Source: an uncultured Mollicutes bacterium (GTDB lineage Bacteria > Bacillota_I > Bacilli_A > RF39 > UBA660). From it: a stretch of DNA of 28,081 bases. The DNA is taken from the NCBI GenBank assembly GCA_900550145.1, contig URRF01000017.1, positions 1 to 28,081 of the forward strand. Direction: 5' to 3'. The position numbers and the translations under genes are program-made. The notes beneath the pieces were generated by a model. It was not told the origin of the DNA and ran no database searches. It saw only the letters and a list, made by a program, of their open reading frames with translations. Shown piece after piece: positions 5,705 through 13,827 of this stretch (position 1 is the stretch's first letter; every line of letters starts with the position of its first letter).

Positions 5705-8700
5705 AATCATCACCTTTATATCCCTCATCACTAGTTAAGAATTTAGTAAGAATAGGTATACCTCTTTTTACTATGTAACCAAAGCCCTCTTCTACATCTT
5801 CTTGTAACTCTCTTGTAATTTTAGAAATCTTAAGTGTATATTGGCCTGTTATACCATTTCCTATCCATATTCCTTGGTTATTCTTAACTACCGCTTTATA
5901 CCAATTATCATACTCTATTTTCTTAAATATATCAATAGTATCTATGAAAATAAATTTGATTGTTTGTATTGTATTTCCCAATTCTACTAAGGAATTAAAT
6001 AACAATTTTGTATCAGCAGGAAGCTTCATAAGTAAAGATTCTATTCCTATTATTACACATACTACTGGTTTTACTTTGTTTAGTAAATCTTTGTTGTAAT
6101 TATTTTCTTTATATGCTTTATGTTGTTTAGATATTGTTTCTTGTAATGATTTTATTACTTCACCAAAATCTTTGTCATAATAGAATAAATTTGTATTATT
6201 AGTTATGTTATTAATTTCTTTTATTGCATCCATTACTAATATCGTTGTATTTTTTAAATTAGATAATTCGTTTATTAATGGTTTAATAAAGAATTTCATG
6301 TTATTAAATTCTAATGCAGATATCATTGTTGTGTAATTGTTTTTGAAATCCCAACAAGATATTGCTAATGAACTTTTATCTATTCCTATTGGAACTGATT
6401 CAAGTCCTAGTAATTTTGAGCTTATGTAATCTTCTGTAACTATGTCTGGTAATATTTTAACTGGTTCTGCAAATATCTTTGTTTTATCTCTTAGTTTTGT
6501 GCAAATTATGCTTATATATTCTGACATATTTTCAGGATTATATGGATATGCTGTTTGAAATTCATAAACTTTATCTAATTTTAATAATCCTCTTCCAAAT
6601 ATTTTTGATGGATATACTTTATTAGTATTTCCAAGTATTGAAATATAATCAGCATCATCATTCATTTGTAATACAAATTCTTGACTGAAGTTTTGTTTTA
6701 ATCTATATCTAACGGAGTTAACTCCATTTACAGTTATTATAAATACTACTCCATACTTTGGTCCTTCTCTTGTTAATTGTAGTAATGTATCTTCATATTT
6801 TTCATAATTTTCTGAAAATGCTTCAAAGTTATTTATTATTACTGCTATTAGTGGAACTTTTTTATTTGATTTTCTATTATAGTAATTAAAATTTCCATTA
6901 AATTCTACAAATAGTTTTTTTCTTGTGTTTATTAGAGAATTTAACATTTTAAACAAGTTAGTAACTTTTTCTACATCATTTACTAATATAACATCTCCTA
7001 CGTGTGGTGCTTTTTTAAATATTCTTAGTATTTCTGAACCAAAATCCATTATATAGAAATTTACTTCATTTGCATCATGATCTATTATTGATGAATATAT
7101 TACATCACTAACAAGGGTACTTTTACCACTTCCAGAGCCACCATAAATTATAGTATTTCCATTATGAGATAAATCTAATGTTAACAATTCTTGTTTTTGA
7201 TTAGATGGATCATCATATTCACCAATAACTGGATTAATAATATATGGTAGTTTTGTGTAGTTATATTTTTCTTTTAGTTTATCTACATATATTATATCTG
7301 GTATTTTATCTAACCACAATTGTTTTACCTCGATTTTTTCTTCTTTTGCAACTGTAATTAAGTAGTTGATTACGTTAGTTAATTGTTCACCATAGTTGTT
7401 TATATTTACTTTCTTTTCATCATCAGTACTTTTTATAACATATCCAATATTATCAATAAAATTAATTGAATTGTCTATTTTTTTCTTTGGTTTGTCTGTT
7501 GGAATATATTGTGCTCCTGACCAAGCAGCAAGTCCTTCTGCAAAAAATTCGTTGTAACCAACCTGCAAGAAAAATCTTCCTACATTTTTTATCATTGCTG
7601 CATCAGGAGATTTAATCATAGCCATACTATCTTCTTTTTCTTGTACTTTTAGGCATATTTTAAATCTGCTATTACTCCATATTTGATCGTCTACTACTCC
7701 TGATGGTTTTTGTGTTGCAAGTATTAAATGAACACCTAAACTTCTTCCTATGCGTGCAGTACTTATTAGTTGATCCATAAATTCTGGTTGTTGTACTTTT
7801 AATTCAGCGAATTCATCACAAATTATAAATAAGTGCGATATTGGTTCGTCTACTACACCATTTCTATATAATTTTTGATATTTGTAAATATCTATTGTGC
7901 TTTCATTTGATAATTCTCTTGCTTTATTGAATGCTTTTTGTCTTCTTCTTAATTCGCTTTCTATTGATACAAGTGATCTATGCATTTCTACTGTATCTAA
8001 ATTTGTAATAGTACCTGCTATATGTGGTAGTTTCCTTCCCACCTCTTTATTTTCGAATGCAAGTGCTACTCCACCACCTTTATAATCAATTATTATAAAT
8101 GATACTTCATTTGGATGATAATTAACTGCGAGTGAAAGTATATACGTGATAATTAATTCACTTTTACCGCTTCCTGTTGTACCGGCTATAAGGCCATGTG
8201 GACCATGAAATTTTTCATGTAAATCAAGCTTAAATGTATTTCCTTGTTTATCTATACCAAGTGGTGCTTGTAAACTATTAATAGGCACATTTGTTTGCCA
8301 TCTGTTGTATGAATTTAATTGTTCTACTTTACCAACATTATACATTTCTAAGAATGATATTAATTTTGGAAAAGATGAATCGTCGTTTGAACTATCAATT
8401 GGTATATTAGCCAGTTTTAAACTACATTCTTCTAAATTTAGTGATTCATCTATATCAGCAACAAATTTCTTTTGCTTATTAGTAACAAGTTCGTCTTCAA
8501 ATATTACTGATCTATTGTTATGACCAATACAGATAAAACTCATACATTCATTTGGTAAATTAGTTAATTTATCATTTAATATAAATAGTGAAAATCCAAC
8601 ATTAGTTTTTTGTTCTAGTACATCTTTTATTATTTCAATATCTCTTGCTGTTTTAAAATCATCTGTAATAATAAAGTAATATGGTTTATGATGTTTATAA

Positions 8701-10316
8701 TCTAATATACTACCTGAATTTTCTCTATAGCTTCTTGATTCGAAAATTGATTCTAAATATGAAGATATTTGTTTCATATCATCTACATTTGTAGCAAAGA
8801 ACCTCATTGTTTTATCATCATTCCAACAATGTGGTAAAATTTTTGCAAATTCCCAATATTCTTTTTTATCTTCATTTGTAAAAAATACTATTTTTAAATC
8901 ATCATAACTGTGATATGCAATAAGTTGTAGTATTAATCCATATGATATTTTTTCTATAATAGGACTATCTCCTACTAATGCAGATATATATTTTTCTACA
9001 AATGAAATAGTTATTGGAACATTTTCTAAATCTTTTGATTCGGATACTAAAGTATTAGTTATACTTCTTAAATCATCTTCATCTATTGTAAAATGCTCTT
9101 CTGGATACTTAATATCAAGATTAACTGGTTCTGTTCCTGTTCCAACACGTAATCTAAGAAAATCATCTTGATCTTTTTCTCTTTCCCATAAATTTGTTTT
9201 TTTAAATAGTATAACTTTTTTTAATTCTTCTAGAGGTGGATAACTTTCTAACAATGCCTCTTTTTGTACTTTCATTACACTTCTTATTTGCATTCTTTTT
9301 TCTTCTATATAAGCTGTATATTTTGTTCTTCTTCTTCTTTCTTCTTCAATTTTCTTCTTTTTTTGATATTTTTTCATAAGAAGTGGCCATAGTATCATTG
9401 TCATAAGCATTGCTCCTGCTATTAAAACTGATGGCATTGCTTCTTTAAAATCTCTATTATTTTCTACTACATTACTTATTGCAGTAAAAGCAGTAACCAT
9501 AGAAGTCATACCCATAGTAAGCATAGGTCCGATTGTATATATAAAAGGTGTATCGTCTTCTTTTTGTTTTTGTGGAGCCGGATCTACATTTATTGATATT
9601 TTATCTGGATTATTTCTAAATCTAGGTGCTTTAAAGAAATAATCTGAAGCTTTATATAAAGATACTTCTTCATCAATTTCATTATAATCTTTTACATTTT
9701 GTTTAGGATATTTAGATTCATAAAATAGATTTCCATCTACTTTGATTTTATCTATATTGTTGATTATAATATTGTTTTTTATAATGATTATTTTTAATCC
9801 CATTATAAATATAACGTCACCGTTTTTTAAATTACATACATTTTTTCTTTCGTTATTTACATAAACATAACTATCTTTAGATATTTCAGATATAGTAAAT
9901 TTACCATTTTTATATGATAATTTTGCATGTTCTTTTGCTACAAAAGGATTGCTGTAATAAATATTTGCGTCTTCTTTACTTCCTATGATAATATCTGCAT
10001 CTTTTCTTAAAGATAGTTGTACAGTTACATCTTCATATACTTTACTACAATAAAGTAAGGTGTCTTCTTCTCCATTTACTTTTAGTAAATAAAATGTCCC
10101 GACTTTTAATGTAGTAAATTCTTTATATTCATTGTTTTCATATATTGATACTTCATAATTACTTAATAACTTCCAAAAATTACCATCTTCAACTATATTT
10201 ATAAAATTTCTTTCTTTTCCATCTTTTGATTTATCAGTTACCCAGTAGTTACCATGAATTTGTGGTGGCAATACTACAGATATAATTTTGTCTTTTTTTA
10301 ATAAAGAAACTTTCAT
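5697..10316 (-). CDS. essC: EssC/YukB-type FtsK-SpoIIIE ATPase of type VII secretion
   Basis: A 1539-residue membrane ATPase, the motor and probable pore of type VIIb secretion. From the N-terminus: two FHA-like domains (about 1-95 and 100-185), two membrane helices (about 259-287 and 295-314), a basic/charged linker, then three FtsK/SpoIIIE modules. Module 1 has Walker A GTTGSGKS (712-719) and Walker B IICDEFAEL (831-839), followed by LATQKPSGVVD. Module 2 has Walker A GGSGSGKST (1059-1067) and a Walker B-like VPLIAVIINNFEAF. Module 3 (about 1330 on) has no recognisable Walker A, as often in EssC. Length is typical of EssC (around 1480-1540). It heads the operon essC-esaB-WXG100-WXG100. Genes for EssA, EssB and EsaA are not in the window. 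Confidence 0.95.
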   Translation of the reverse strand: MKVSLLKKDKIISVVLPPQIHGNYWVTDKSKDGKERNFINIVEDGNFWKLLSNYEVSIYENNEYKEFTTLKVGTFYLLKVNGEEDTLLYCSKVYEDVTVQLSLRKDADIIIGSKEDANIYYSNPFVAKEHAKLSYKNGKFTISEISKDSYVYVNNERKNVCNLKNGDVIFIMGLKIIIIKNNIIINNIDKIKVDGNLFYESKYPKQNVKDYNEIDEEVSLYKASDYFFKAPRFRNNPDKISINVDPAPQKQKEDDTPFIYTIGPMLTMGMTSMVTAFTAISNVVENNRDFKEAMPSVLIAGAMLMTMILWPLLMKKYQKKKKIEEERRRRTKYTAYIEEKRMQIRSVMKVQKEALLESYPPLEELKKVILFKKTNLWEREKDQDDFLRLRVGTGTEPVNLDIKYPEEHFTIDEDDLRSITNTLVSESKDLENVPITISFVEKYISALVGDSPIIEKISYGLILQLIAYHSYDDLKIVFFTNEDKKEYWEFAKILPHCWNDDKTMRFFATNVDDMKQISSYLESIFESRSYRENSGSILDYKHHKPYYFIITDDFKTARDIEIIKDVLEQKTNVGFSLFILNDKLTNLPNECMSFICIGHNNRSVIFEDELVTNKQKKFVADIDESLNLEECSLKLANIPIDSSNDDSSFPKLISFLEMYNVGKVEQLNSYNRWQTNVPINSLQAPLGIDKQGNTFKLDLHEKFHGPHGLIAGTTGSGKSELIITYILSLAVNYHPNEVSFIIIDYKGGGVALAFENKEVGRKLPHIAGTITNLDTVEMHRSLVSIESELRRRQKAFNKARELSNESTIDIYKYQKLYRNGVVDEPISHLFIICDEFAELKVQQPEFMDQLISTARIGRSLGVHLILATQKPSGVVDDQIWSNSRFKICLKVQEKEDSMAMIKSPDAAMIKNVGRFFLQVGYNEFFAEGLAAWSGAQYIPTDKPKKKIDNSINFIDNIGYVIKSTDDEKKVNINNYGEQLTNVINYLITVAKEEKIEVKQLWLDKIPDIIYVDKLKEKYNYTKLPYIINPVIGEYDDPSNQKQELLTLDLSHNGNTIIYGGSGSGKSTLVSDVIYSSIIDHDANEVNFYIMDFGSEILRIFKKAPHVGDVILVNDVEKVTNLFKMLNSLINTRKKLFVEFNGNFNYYNRKSNKKVPLIAVIINNFEAFSENYEKYEDTLLQLTREGPKYGVVFIITVNGVNSVRYRLKQNFSQEFVLQMNDDADYISILGNTNKVYPSKIFGRGLLKLDKVYEFQTAYPYNPENMSEYISIICTKLRDKTKIFAEPVKILPDIVTEDYISSKLLGLESVPIGIDKSSLAISCWDFKNNYTTMISALEFNNMKFFIKPLINELSNLKNTTILVMDAIKEINNITNNTNLFYYDKDFGEVIKSLQETISKQHKAYKENNYNKDLLNKVKPVVCVIIGIESLLMKLPADTKLLFNSLVELGNTIQTIKFIFIDTIDIFKKIEYDNWYKAVVKNNQGIWIGNGITGQYTLKISKITRELQEDVEEGFGYIVKRGIPILTKFLTSDEGYKGDDYE

Positions 10317-10344
10317 ATCACACCACCTATTCTATTCTAAGTGT

Positions 10345-10372
10345 ATTTTATCACATAATTAGGAATTGTTAA
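10345..10372 (-). promoter_or_regulatory. Promoter of the type VII operon
   Basis: TTAACA, 16 bases, then TAAAAT on the minus strand, with a TG extension (TGATAAAAT). It lies about 30 bases before the essC start, which has the site AGGTGGTG. Confidence 0.55.
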
Positions 10373-10384
10373 ATACTTTTAAAG

Positions 10385-10414
10385 AAAAAAAAGATTATTC
10401 GCTATTAAATAATC
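10385..10414 (-). terminator. Terminator after the protease operon
   Basis: GATTATT and AATAATC form a 7-bp stem around an 8-base loop, followed by TTTTTTTTC on the minus strand. It insulates the type VII promoter from the upstream protease unit. Confidence 0.75.
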
Positions 10415-10425
10415 ATTTTTCTTCT

Positions 10426-10467
10426 ATATCTAAATTGTCAGTTATTATATCTAAATTGTCAGTTATT
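10426..10467. repeat. Perfect 21-bp tandem duplication
   Basis: Two identical 21-base units (ATATCTAAATTGTCAGTTAT plus T), at 10426-10446 and 10447-10467. The downstream gene's TGA stop (10459-10461, minus strand) lies in the second unit as read on the plus strand, so the other copy is in the 3' untranslated region. It looks like a recent slippage event of 7 codons' length at the gene end. Confidence 0.85.
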
Positions 10468-11085
10468 ATTGTATCTCACATCATACTTAGAGATTGTTTT
10501 TTTATATTCCACTGATGAGGAATTATTATTAAAGGAAGTATCTTCATTCAATGTATTATTAATTGAATACTCTTCTACTTCACTTTGTTCTAATGTTTCA
10601 CCTAAATCAATTGCTTTTTCAAAAATAATTCCTTCGCCTTCTTTTAACCCCCATGTTTGAGTCGTAAAAAAATAATAGTGTCCTTCATTTAAATATCTTT
10701 CGTTTTTGGCAAAGATATATGATTTTTCGTCATAATTTATTCCTCCATATTGAATTAATTCAATATTCTTTGAATAGATAAGTTCTCCACTTATATTTTT
10801 AATAACGCTAATATCATATATGGTATACGGGCGCTTATCATCATATTTATACTCTGTTGTTTTTAGAAAGTTTACTCTTGCAATAAATGCATAATCGCTA
10901 TATTTAATTGCATTAAAAATTGTAGATGTATCATATATTTTTGAATTAAATGCTGTATAAACAGGCAATCCTAAATATGTTTCAGTGTTTTTGTTTGTTC
11001 CAAACTTATTATATTTTAAACCAAATAAACAACTAAAAATAGTTAATGCGATTGCTATTAATATATTTGATAATTTTATTTTCAT
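10459..11085 (-). CDS. Putative membrane-anchored or lipid-anchored protein, unknown
   Basis: A 208-residue protein I do not recognise. An N-terminal hydrophobic segment (about residues 5-20, ending FSC) could be a membrane anchor or a non-canonical lipobox. The outside part is rich in aromatic residues, with strands such as RPYTIYDISVIKNISG and NIELIQYGGI and a loop EGHYYFFTTQTWG, followed by an acidic, Asn/Ser-rich low-complexity tail. A frame opens at 11100 with TTG, but the ATG at 11085 has GAGGAG at the right distance. It follows the metalloprotease gene by only a dozen bases, so they are one transcript. It could be a partner, inhibitor or retention factor for the protease; that is inference from position only. 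Confidence 0.7.
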   Translation of the reverse strand: MKIKLSNILIAIALTIFSCLFGLKYNKFGTNKNTETYLGLPVYTAFNSKIYDTSTIFNAIKYSDYAFIARVNFLKTTEYKYDDKRPYTIYDISVIKNISGELIYSKNIELIQYGGINYDEKSYIFAKNERYLNEGHYYFFTTQTWGLKEGEGIIFEKAIDLGETLEQSEVEEYSINNTLNEDTSFNNNSSSVEYKKTISKYDVRYNNN

Positions 11086-11096
11086 ATTTCTTCTCC

Positions 11097-11639
11097 TCAA
11101 TATTTATTATTATACATATAATCATAATTTGCTTTATCATTACTGTTTAGAACATTGTTGGATGTATTGGTTGCTATATCTTGATACATAATTAATTGTG
11201 TTCCAAGGTCGTTGTTTTCATCTAATCCTAAAGCATGACCAATTTCATGAGTACATACGATTTTTTTCTGCATAGATGATAAATTATTCATAAGATTTGT
11301 TGCAAAACTAATTGTTGCATTTGATTTTCCAGTCGAATTCATTACTGTTTGTGCAGGAACATTTGGTGCTATATATGAAACATCTTTTATTGTAACATCG
11401 TTTACAGTATTCCATGCATCAGGTCTGATTACGCCCGGCTTGTAAGTATTCCACACATTAACACCTGCATTCCACTGACTAGAGTATGATGTACTTCCGG
11501 ACCAGTCCATATGTTTACCACTATCAACAGCCCATCTATCTAAAACTGCTAAAACTCCCCATCTTGACTGTGCAGTCACTACAAATGGAGTGATAACAAA
11601 AGCAATAATAAATAACACAATTTTAAAAATTTTCTTCAT
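11097..11639 (-). CDS. Secreted matrixin-like zinc metalloprotease
   Basis: A 180-residue secreted protein. Residues 1-24 are a signal peptide (KKIFK, hydrophobic core, then VVTAQ). A zincin motif HEIGHALG lies at 131-138, followed by L-D-E-N-N-D, and a probable Met-turn IMYQD around Met151. The sequence HExxHxxG and the Met-turn indicate a metzincin related to bacterial matrixins. The third zinc ligand, normally His (or Asp in snapalysins) at position 141, is Glu here, with Asp at 140. The mature domain is small (~155 residues) and has no propeptide with a cysteine switch. First gene of a two-gene unit; own promoter with a long structured leader. Substrate unknown. The weak spacing of its Shine-Dalgarno (AAAGGG about 12 bases upstream) suggests modest translation. 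Confidence 0.75.
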   Translation of the reverse strand: MKKIFKIVLFIIAFVITPFVVTAQSRWGVLAVLDRWAVDSGKHMDWSGSTSYSSQWNAGVNVWNTYKPGVIRPDAWNTVNDVTIKDVSYIAPNVPAQTVMNSTGKSNATISFATNLMNNLSSMQKKIVCTHEIGHALGLDENNDLGTQLIMYQDIATNTSNNVLNSNDKANYDYMYNNKY

Positions 11640-11771
11640 AAAATTTGTATCCCTTTCTTTTATAATTTTTGCGTTGTTTTACGGCAGAAGATTTATTTTA
11701 ATATATCACCTCTCATTCCTTATAATTAATACTCTACAGTAACTAAAGTCACTAAGCAGAATAATATCTAT

Positions 11772-11792
11772 AGATACAATACTGCTGTATCT
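11772..11792 (-). promoter_or_regulatory. Hairpin at the 5' end of the protease mRNA
   Basis: AGATACA and TGTATCT form a 7-bp stem with a 7-base loop that would begin within a base or two of the predicted transcript start near 11793. A 5'-terminal stem-loop of this kind usually protects an mRNA from decay. A weaker stem (AGTGAC-TTTA-GTTACT) follows. The leader before the protease start is about 155 bases and holds no ORF I can support. Confidence 0.45.
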
Positions 11793-11799
11793 TAGTTTA

Positions 11800-11828
11800 A
11801 TGATATCATAAGAAGGGTCAATTATCAA
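11800..11828 (-). promoter_or_regulatory. Promoter of the protease operon
   Basis: TTGATA, 17 bases, then TATCAT on the minus strand, with a TGn extension. The extended -10 (TGATATCAT) is identical to that of rplU. Confidence 0.65.
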
Positions 11829-11842
11829 TACAAATAAATATT

Positions 11843-11874
11843 AAAAAAGATTATTCAATCATTATTGGATAATC
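11843..11874 (-). terminator. Terminator after mtaB
   Basis: GATTATCCAA and TTGAATAATC pair over 10 bp (one mismatch or wobble) around a 6-base loop, followed by TTTTTT on the minus strand. The mtaB stop codon is in the 3' arm. Confidence 0.7.
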
Positions 11875-13128
11875 AATTTCTTTTAATTTTGCATTTACTA
11901 TATTTGTAACATCGCTACATTTTCCTATTTTTTTTACCTCTATATAATTTGAAGTATGACCCATTATATAACCATTTTCATATTTCTCCACTAATACTTC
12001 TACATCTTTGTTTAAATATTTTTTCATGTAAGATATTTCTAATTCATGTGATATTTCAAGCATTCTTTTTACTCTTGTCTTTTTTATATCTTCGCTAATT
12101 TGGTTATTCATTAAATCTGCTTTTGTTCCTTTTCTTCTTGAATATGGAAAAACATGTATTTTAGAAAAGTTTACTTTTTTTACAAATTCACAAGTTTTTT
12201 CAAAATCTTCATCTGTTTCATTTGGAAAACCAACTATTAAATCTGTAGTAATAGAAATATCTTTTCTAATATTTCTTATTTCATTTATTTTATCTAAGAA
12301 ATATTTTGTATCATATTTTCTATTCATTTCTTTTAGGGTTTTATCACAACCAGATTGAAGTGGTATATGAATATGATCTACAATTTTTTTATTATTTTTT
12401 AAAACTCTCATAAATTCTTCATCTAACTCTGTTATTTCTATAGATGAGATTCTTATTCTAAGCAAATTATCTATTTTACATAACTCATCTAATAAATCAC
12501 TAAAGCCATATTCATATTTATCTTTTCCATAATGCCCTGTATGAATTCCTGTTAAAACAACTTCTTTATATCCATTATCTACTAATTTATTAACCTCATT
12601 TATCACATCTTCTTTGCTTTTGCTTCTTATATTTCCTCTTGCATATGGAATAATACAATATGAACAATAATTATTACAACCATCTTGTATTTTTACAAAG
12701 CCCCTTGTTCTTGTTTCAAATTTATCTAATTCCATTGGCTCAAAAGGAACACTTGTTATGTTTTCAATTTTTATTATATCTTTTTTTGTTTTAATATATT
12801 CTTCTACTAAATCTACAACTTTTGATTTATTTGTATTTCCTATCAAAATATTTACTCCAGGTATAGATAATATTTCATCACTTCTAACTTGGCTATAACA
12901 TCCCATTACTACTATTATACTATTTGGGTTATTTTTAATAGATTTTCTTATTATGTTTCTACTTTTTTTATCACTAGTATTTGTAACAGTACATGTATTA
13001 ATAACTATTATATCTGATTTATCTTCATAGTTAACAATTTCATATCCTCTTTTTTTAAACATGTTTATTATTACTTCACTTTCATATAAATTAACTTTAC
13101 ATCCTAAAGAGTAAAAAGATACTTTCAT
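11851..13128 (-). CDS. mtaB: tRNA t6A37 methylthiotransferase MtaB
   Basis: A 425-residue methylthiotransferase of the MiaB/RimO family, most like MtaB (YqeV), which adds the methylthio group to t6A37 of ANN-reading tRNAs. Cys10, Cys46 and Cys77 of the N-terminal UPF0004 domain bind the auxiliary iron-sulfur cluster. The radical-SAM motif is CNNYCSYC (151, 155, 158). A TRAM-like C-terminal domain closes the protein. The N-terminal VSFYSLGCKVNLYES distinguishes MtaB from MiaB and RimO. Start at 13128 follows GAGGTG. It follows the 220-residue protein gene, with a terminator hairpin in the 32-base gap that runs into its ribosome-binding site. Confidence 0.93.
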   Translation of the reverse strand: MKVSFYSLGCKVNLYESEVIINMFKKRGYEIVNYEDKSDIIVINTCTVTNTSDKKSRNIIRKSIKNNPNSIIVVMGCYSQVRSDEILSIPGVNILIGNTNKSKVVDLVEEYIKTKKDIIKIENITSVPFEPMELDKFETRTRGFVKIQDGCNNYCSYCIIPYARGNIRSKSKEDVINEVNKLVDNGYKEVVLTGIHTGHYGKDKYEYGFSDLLDELCKIDNLLRIRISSIEITELDEEFMRVLKNNKKIVDHIHIPLQSGCDKTLKEMNRKYDTKYFLDKINEIRNIRKDISITTDLIVGFPNETDEDFEKTCEFVKKVNFSKIHVFPYSRRKGTKADLMNNQISEDIKKTRVKRMLEISHELEISYMKKYLNKDVEVLVEKYENGYIMGHTSNYIEVKKIGKCSDVTNIVNAKLKEIDYPIMIE

Positions 13129-13137
13129 TTTATCACC

Positions 13138-13172
13138 TCAAAAAAATAATCTAATTTATATTATAGATTATT
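13138..13172 (-). terminator. Terminator-like hairpin abutting the mtaB ribosome-binding site
   Basis: AATAATCTA and TAGATTATT form a perfect 9-bp stem with a 10-base loop and a tail of seven T, directly followed by GAGGTG, the mtaB Shine-Dalgarno. Either partial termination or attenuation is possible. Confidence 0.65.
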
Positions 13173-13823
13173 TCTGAATTCTTTTAAAGAGTTTAAAAAC
13201 ATTTCGTTACTTTCTTCTTTTTTTACATCTGGTCTTGTGTTATCACTAAATACTGATGAGAATATTTCTCTTGATTGTGTATACTTTTTTTCTTCTTTAA
13301 TTGTAGGTGTAGGTATATTAACTTTTGCGTTACTACTTACATCTTCAAATAAGTATTCTTCTTCTATTTTTTGTTCTTTTACTTCTTCTTTTGGTTCTAT
13401 TTTCTTTGGTTCAGTTTTTGCATAAGTAAAAGTGTTATTATGTTTAAGTAATTCTTCAACACTTATTATAGCTGTATCTTCTTGTTCATCTTCATACTTT
13501 TGAATGATTTCTTCTTGAGTAGGTGTTTTTGCTTCCATTGTCTTAAGTTCATCAACTATACTTTTTAAATTTCTTGTTCTATCATTGTTAAGATTTATAT
13601 CAGCATCTTTAATATTATCTATATCTTTCATTTTTTCTTCGAAATCATTTTCATTATCAGTTATTTCACTCTCACCATATATTTTTTTTATTTTATTTTT
13701 TTCTGGTTTTAATACAATTATTAAAAGAACAATAAATGTTATTATTAACAATACTCCTACTACAAATAATGCTTGTCCTGCCGTATTTAAACTTGAAAAA
13801 TAATTTAATATGCCCTTTATCAT
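13161..13823 (-). CDS. Membrane-anchored acidic protein, unknown
   Basis: A 220-residue protein I do not recognise. A short N-terminal segment precedes one strong membrane helix (about residues 18-39, LFVVGVLLIITFIVLLIIVL). The rest is cytoplasmic or external, highly charged and probably disordered, with Glu/Lys-rich stretches (EPKKIEPKEEVKEQKIEEE) and a more conserved-looking island TPTQEEIIQKYEDEQEDT followed by ISVEELLKH. It ends with a short helix (NEMFLNSLKEFRNNL). The start has GAGGTG upstream. It lies four bases from the rsmE stop codon, so it is co-translated with RsmE. The architecture resembles small membrane adaptors or divisome-like scaffold proteins, but no function can be assigned. 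Confidence 0.75.
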   Translation of the reverse strand: MIKGILNYFSSLNTAGQALFVVGVLLIITFIVLLIIVLKPEKNKIKKIYGESEITDNENDFEEKMKDIDNIKDADINLNNDRTRNLKSIVDELKTMEAKTPTQEEIIQKYEDEQEDTAIISVEELLKHNNTFTYAKTEPKKIEPKEEVKEQKIEEEYLFEDVSSNAKVNIPTPTIKEEKKYTQSREIFSSVFSDNTRPDVKKEESNEMFLNSLKEFRNNL

Positions 13824-13827
13824 AAAT

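Noticed and set aside
10426..10467. CRISPR-like repeat
   Set aside because: Two directly adjacent copies with no spacer; a simple tandem duplication.
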